Notes under the pieces: model-generated
What the model was told of the DNA's origin: nothing
The model's database searches: none
The model's input: only the letters and a program-made list of their open reading frames with translations
Shown here: one piece after another, positions 62,012 through 64,000 of the stretch
How the letters are laid out: each line of letters starts with the position of its first letter
Numbering within the stretch: the stretch's first letter is position 1
Position numbers and translations under genes: made by a program
Assembly: GCF_030704305.1 (NCBI RefSeq)
Contig: NZ_CP131935.1
Location: 4,030,001-4,094,000 of the forward strand
Reading direction: 5' to 3'
Source of the DNA: Massilia sp. R2A-15
GTDB taxonomy: Bacteria; Pseudomonadota; Gammaproteobacteria; Burkholderiales; Burkholderiaceae_D
Length of the DNA: 64,000 bases

Positions 62012-63582
62012 TGGATCGCGCGCGTCGCATTTTCCTGCTCAATGCGGCGCAGCTGGCCGCTTTTGCGGCAGTGGGCGGCGTCGCGTGCGCGCGCGCCGAG
62101 GGATCCGCTTATCCGTTCAGCCTTGGCGTCGCATCCGGCTCGCCGCTGCCCGACTCGGTGATACTGTGGACACGCATCCTGGCCGACCCGCTCAATGCCG
62201 CGGCAACCGCGCCGGTGGCGCTGTCCGTGCGATGGGAAGTGGCAGAGGACGAGGGCTTCCGGCGCATCGCCGCGAAGGGCACCGCTGCGGCCGTGCCGGA
62301 ACTGGCGCACAGCGTTCACGTCGACGTGACCGGGCTGGCGCCGGCCCGCTGGTACTGGTACCGCTTCATGCTGGGCGACGCGGTCAGCCCGGTCGGGCGC
62401 ACGCGCACCGCGCCGGCGCCTGACGCGATGCCTTCGATGCTCAAGCTGGCGGTCGCGTCGTGCCAGCACTGGGAATTCGGCAGCTACGGGGCGCACCGGC
62501 AGATCGCGTCGGCCGCGCCCGACCTGGTGGCCTTCCTGGGCGACTACATCTACGAGTGGGGTCCGTATCACCTGAAGCATCCGGAGAAGGCGAGGCGCAC
62601 CAACGAGTCGTTCACGCTGGCCGATTACCGTGCCCGCTACGCGCAGTACAAGAGCGATCCGGACCTGCAGGCCGCGCACCATGCGGCGCCCTGGATCGTC
62701 ACGTGGGACGATCACGAAGTCGAAAACGACTACGCCAACGACCACGACCTGCACCTGTCGGCCGATTTCATGGCGCGCCGCGCGGCGGCCTACCAGGCGT
62801 TCTACGAGCACATGCCGATCCGCCTGGCGTCGCCGGGGCAGACGGATTATGCAAAATTTCGCATATTCCAGCGCTTCGACTGGGGCCGGCTGGCGCGCTT
62901 CCACGTGCTCGACGACCGCCAGTACCGCGCCTATCACGCCTGCAGGGACGTGCCGGCGGGCCGCTCAGGATCGGTGAAGCGGCGCGACTGCGCGGAGCTG
63001 CGCGACCCGAACCGCTCTATGCTGGGCGGCGAACAGGAAGCGTGGCTGGCGGCCGGGCTGGACTCCTCGCCGGCGCGCTGGAACATCATCGCGCAGCAGA
63101 CGCTGATGGCGCAATCGACGCAGACCAAAATCGTCACGCCGGACGACGGCCGCTTCTGGACCGATGGCTGGGATGGCTATCCGGTGGCGCGCGAGCGGCT
63201 GTTCGGCGCGCTGGCCAAAAGCGGCGCGGCCAATCCGCTGGTGATCTCGGGCGACGTGCACACTTTCTATGCGACGGAGCTGCGCAGCGATTTCTACAAG
63301 CCGGTGTCCAGCGCGAATCCGGTGCTGGCGACGGAGTTCTGCGGGACGTCGGTGACATCGGGCGGTCGGCCGCAGCAGCGCACGCTCGAATACGTCGACA
63401 TGAACCCGCACATCAAGTACGGGCGCAGCGACAAGCGGGGGTTCATGCTGATGGCGGTGACGCCGGAGAAGACCACCACGCATTTCGTGGCGCTTGATGA
63501 TGTGCGCGATGCGGCGACCACGACGCAGACGCTGGCCAGTTTCGTTGTGCAGGCGGGACGGGCGGGACTGACGGCGGCGTGA
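62011..63582 (+). CDS. phoD: PhoD-family alkaline phosphatase/phosphodiesterase
   Basis: A 523-residue exported phosphatase. The N-terminus DRARRIFLLNAAQLAAFAAVGG has a twin-arginine-like signal (RRIFLL), fitting the folded, metal-loaded export of PhoD. Ca/Fe-site motifs are SCQHWEFGSYGAHRQI (Cys-type start), FLGDYIYEWG, VTWDDHEVENDYAND and VISGDVHTFYATEL. It probably releases phosphate from esters outside the cell. No Pho box was noticed, and the gene lies in frame overlap with the thioesterase. A longer C-terminal end is not present; the length is ordinary. Confidence 0.93.
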   Translation: MDRARRIFLLNAAQLAAFAAVGGVACARAEGSAYPFSLGVASGSPLPDSVILWTRILADPLNAAATAPVALSVRWEVAEDEGFRRIAAKGTAAAVPELAHSVHVDVTGLAPARWYWYRFMLGDAVSPVGRTRTAPAPDAMPSMLKLAVASCQHWEFGSYGAHRQIASAAPDLVAFLGDYIYEWGPYHLKHPEKARRTNESFTLADYRARYAQYKSDPDLQAAHHAAPWIVTWDDHEVENDYANDHDLHLSADFMARRAAAYQAFYEHMPIRLASPGQTDYAKFRIFQRFDWGRLARFHVLDDRQYRAYHACRDVPAGRSGSVKRRDCAELRDPNRSMLGGEQEAWLAAGLDSSPARWNIIAQQTLMAQSTQTKIVTPDDGRFWTDGWDGYPVARERLFGALAKSGAANPLVISGDVHTFYATELRSDFYKPVSSANPVLATEFCGTSVTSGGRPQQRTLEYVDMNPHIKYGRSDKRGFMLMAVTPEKTTTHFVALDDVRDAATTTQTLASFVVQAGRAGLTAA

Positions 63583-63587
63583 AAAAT

Positions 63588-63615
63588 GGGGTCAGGTCGC
63601 GCAGGACCTGACCCC
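63588..63615. repeat. REP-like palindrome between phoD and fadD
   Basis: GGGGTCAGGTC and GACCTGACCCC arms are perfect; the loop is CGCGCAG? in effect one base longer than in other copies (28 bp in all). It lies between convergent genes. Confidence 0.8.
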
Positions 63616-63623
63616 AACCCCCA

Positions 63624-64000
63624 TCATGCGGGAGCGGTGTCGCGCAGTTCGCGGCGCAGGATCTTGCCGACGTTGGTCTTCGGCAGGTCGTCGCGGAATT
63701 CGACGTACTTCGGCTTCTTGTACGCGGTCAGCTGCTCCTTGCAGAACCCGAGCACCTGTTCCTTCGTCAACGACGGATCGCTGCGCACAATGAACAGCTT
63801 GACCGCCTCGCCGGTCGCCGTGTCCGGCACGCCGACGCATGCGCACTCGCGCACACCCGGAATCCCCGACACCACCGCCTCGATCTCGTTCGGATAGACG
63901 TTGAAACCGGACACCAGGATCATGTCCTTCTTGCGGTCGACGATGCGGGTGCTGCCCTTCGCATCCATCACGCCGATGTCGCCGGTCTTGAAGAAGCCGT
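63624..64000 (-). CDS. fadD: Long-chain acyl-CoA ligase, C-terminal part (5' end outside window)
   Basis: About 125 residues of an AMP-forming acyl-CoA synthetase. Visible motifs: [38 protein letters not shown] (hinge and A8 region), [24 protein letters not shown] and the catalytic Lys in [15 protein letters not shown]. These segments match FadD closely. FadD activates fatty acids for beta-oxidation at the inner membrane. The gene runs off the window edge. Confidence 0.9.
   Translation of the reverse strand, partial: GFFKTGDIGVMDAKGSTRIVDRKKDMILVSGFNVYPNEIEAVVSGIPGVRECACVGVPDTATGEAVKLFIVRSDPSLTKEQVLGFCKEQLTAYKKPKYVEFRDDLPKTNVGKILRRELRDTAPA

Overview
The window is high-GC, densely coded DNA from a free-living Gram-negative aerobe. 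Inference: an Oxalobacteraceae-type betaproteobacterium (Massilia/Duganella/Telluria group). The cues are the two-subunit arginine succinyltransferase (aruF/aruG type), the order queA-tgt-yajC-secD-secF, a PEP-CTERM protein, and many intergenic palindromes of the GGGGTCAGGTCC...GGACCTGACCCC type. No rRNA, tRNA, CRISPR array, prophage or plasmid genes were seen.

Layout. 1-5.5 kb: the end of a DUF3616 protein, a PfkB-family sugar kinase with a GST, purB, then cytochrome b561 with two YceI proteins. 5.6-15.3 kb: a glycine-zipper stress protein with four 60-residue repeats, a GlsB-type membrane protein, a phospholipase-D/cardiolipin-synthase-like enzyme, an S46 dipeptidyl-peptidase, an amino-acid permease, an NsrR-type controlled flavohemoglobin and a PEP-CTERM protein. 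15.4-17.6 kb: a GIN-domain lipoprotein and an old-yellow-enzyme reductase.

17.6-31.6 kb: a complete arginine succinyltransferase (AST) operon, astC-aruF-aruG-astD-astB-gdh-astE. A 1566-residue NAD-glutamate dehydrogenase sits inside it, so arginine carbon can be carried through glutamate to 2-oxoglutarate in one transcription unit. Upstream, past a RAYT (REP-associated tyrosine transposase) gene flanked by palindromes, lies an AraC/GlxA-type regulator resembling Pseudomonas ArgR. An ArgR-like half-site is centred about 41 bp upstream of the predicted astC start of transcription.

31.6-42.4 kb: a DMT exporter divergent from a MarR regulator that is coupled to a small protein, a HDOD protein, the sec/queuosine operon and recG. 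42.5-48.6 kb: a TPR membrane protein, then a four-gene operon of porin, FMN-binding protein, ApbE flavin transferase and a small multi-histidine membrane protein. A near-consensus Fur box overlaps its -10 region. I regard this as the best candidate for a little-described system: an iron-regulated, flavin-based envelope redox chain. A lipoprotein/exported-protein pair of unknown function follows.

48.7-59.6 kb: a Gfo/Idh/MocA oxidoreductase, a DUF3025 protein and pyrC, then a cluster for acidic amino acids: the Glt ABC transporter split by a toxin-antitoxin pair, a DAACS symporter, an exported amidohydrolase and an exported asparaginase. 59.6-64 kb: an Atm1-type ABC exporter, a YciA-type thioesterase, a PhoD phosphatase and the C-terminal end of a FadD-type acyl-CoA ligase.

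Two or three families of dispersed palindromes punctuate the gene ends. Several copies form inverted pairs (REPIN-like), and a RAYT gene ends inside one such palindrome. All functions are read from sequence alone; no database search was run.
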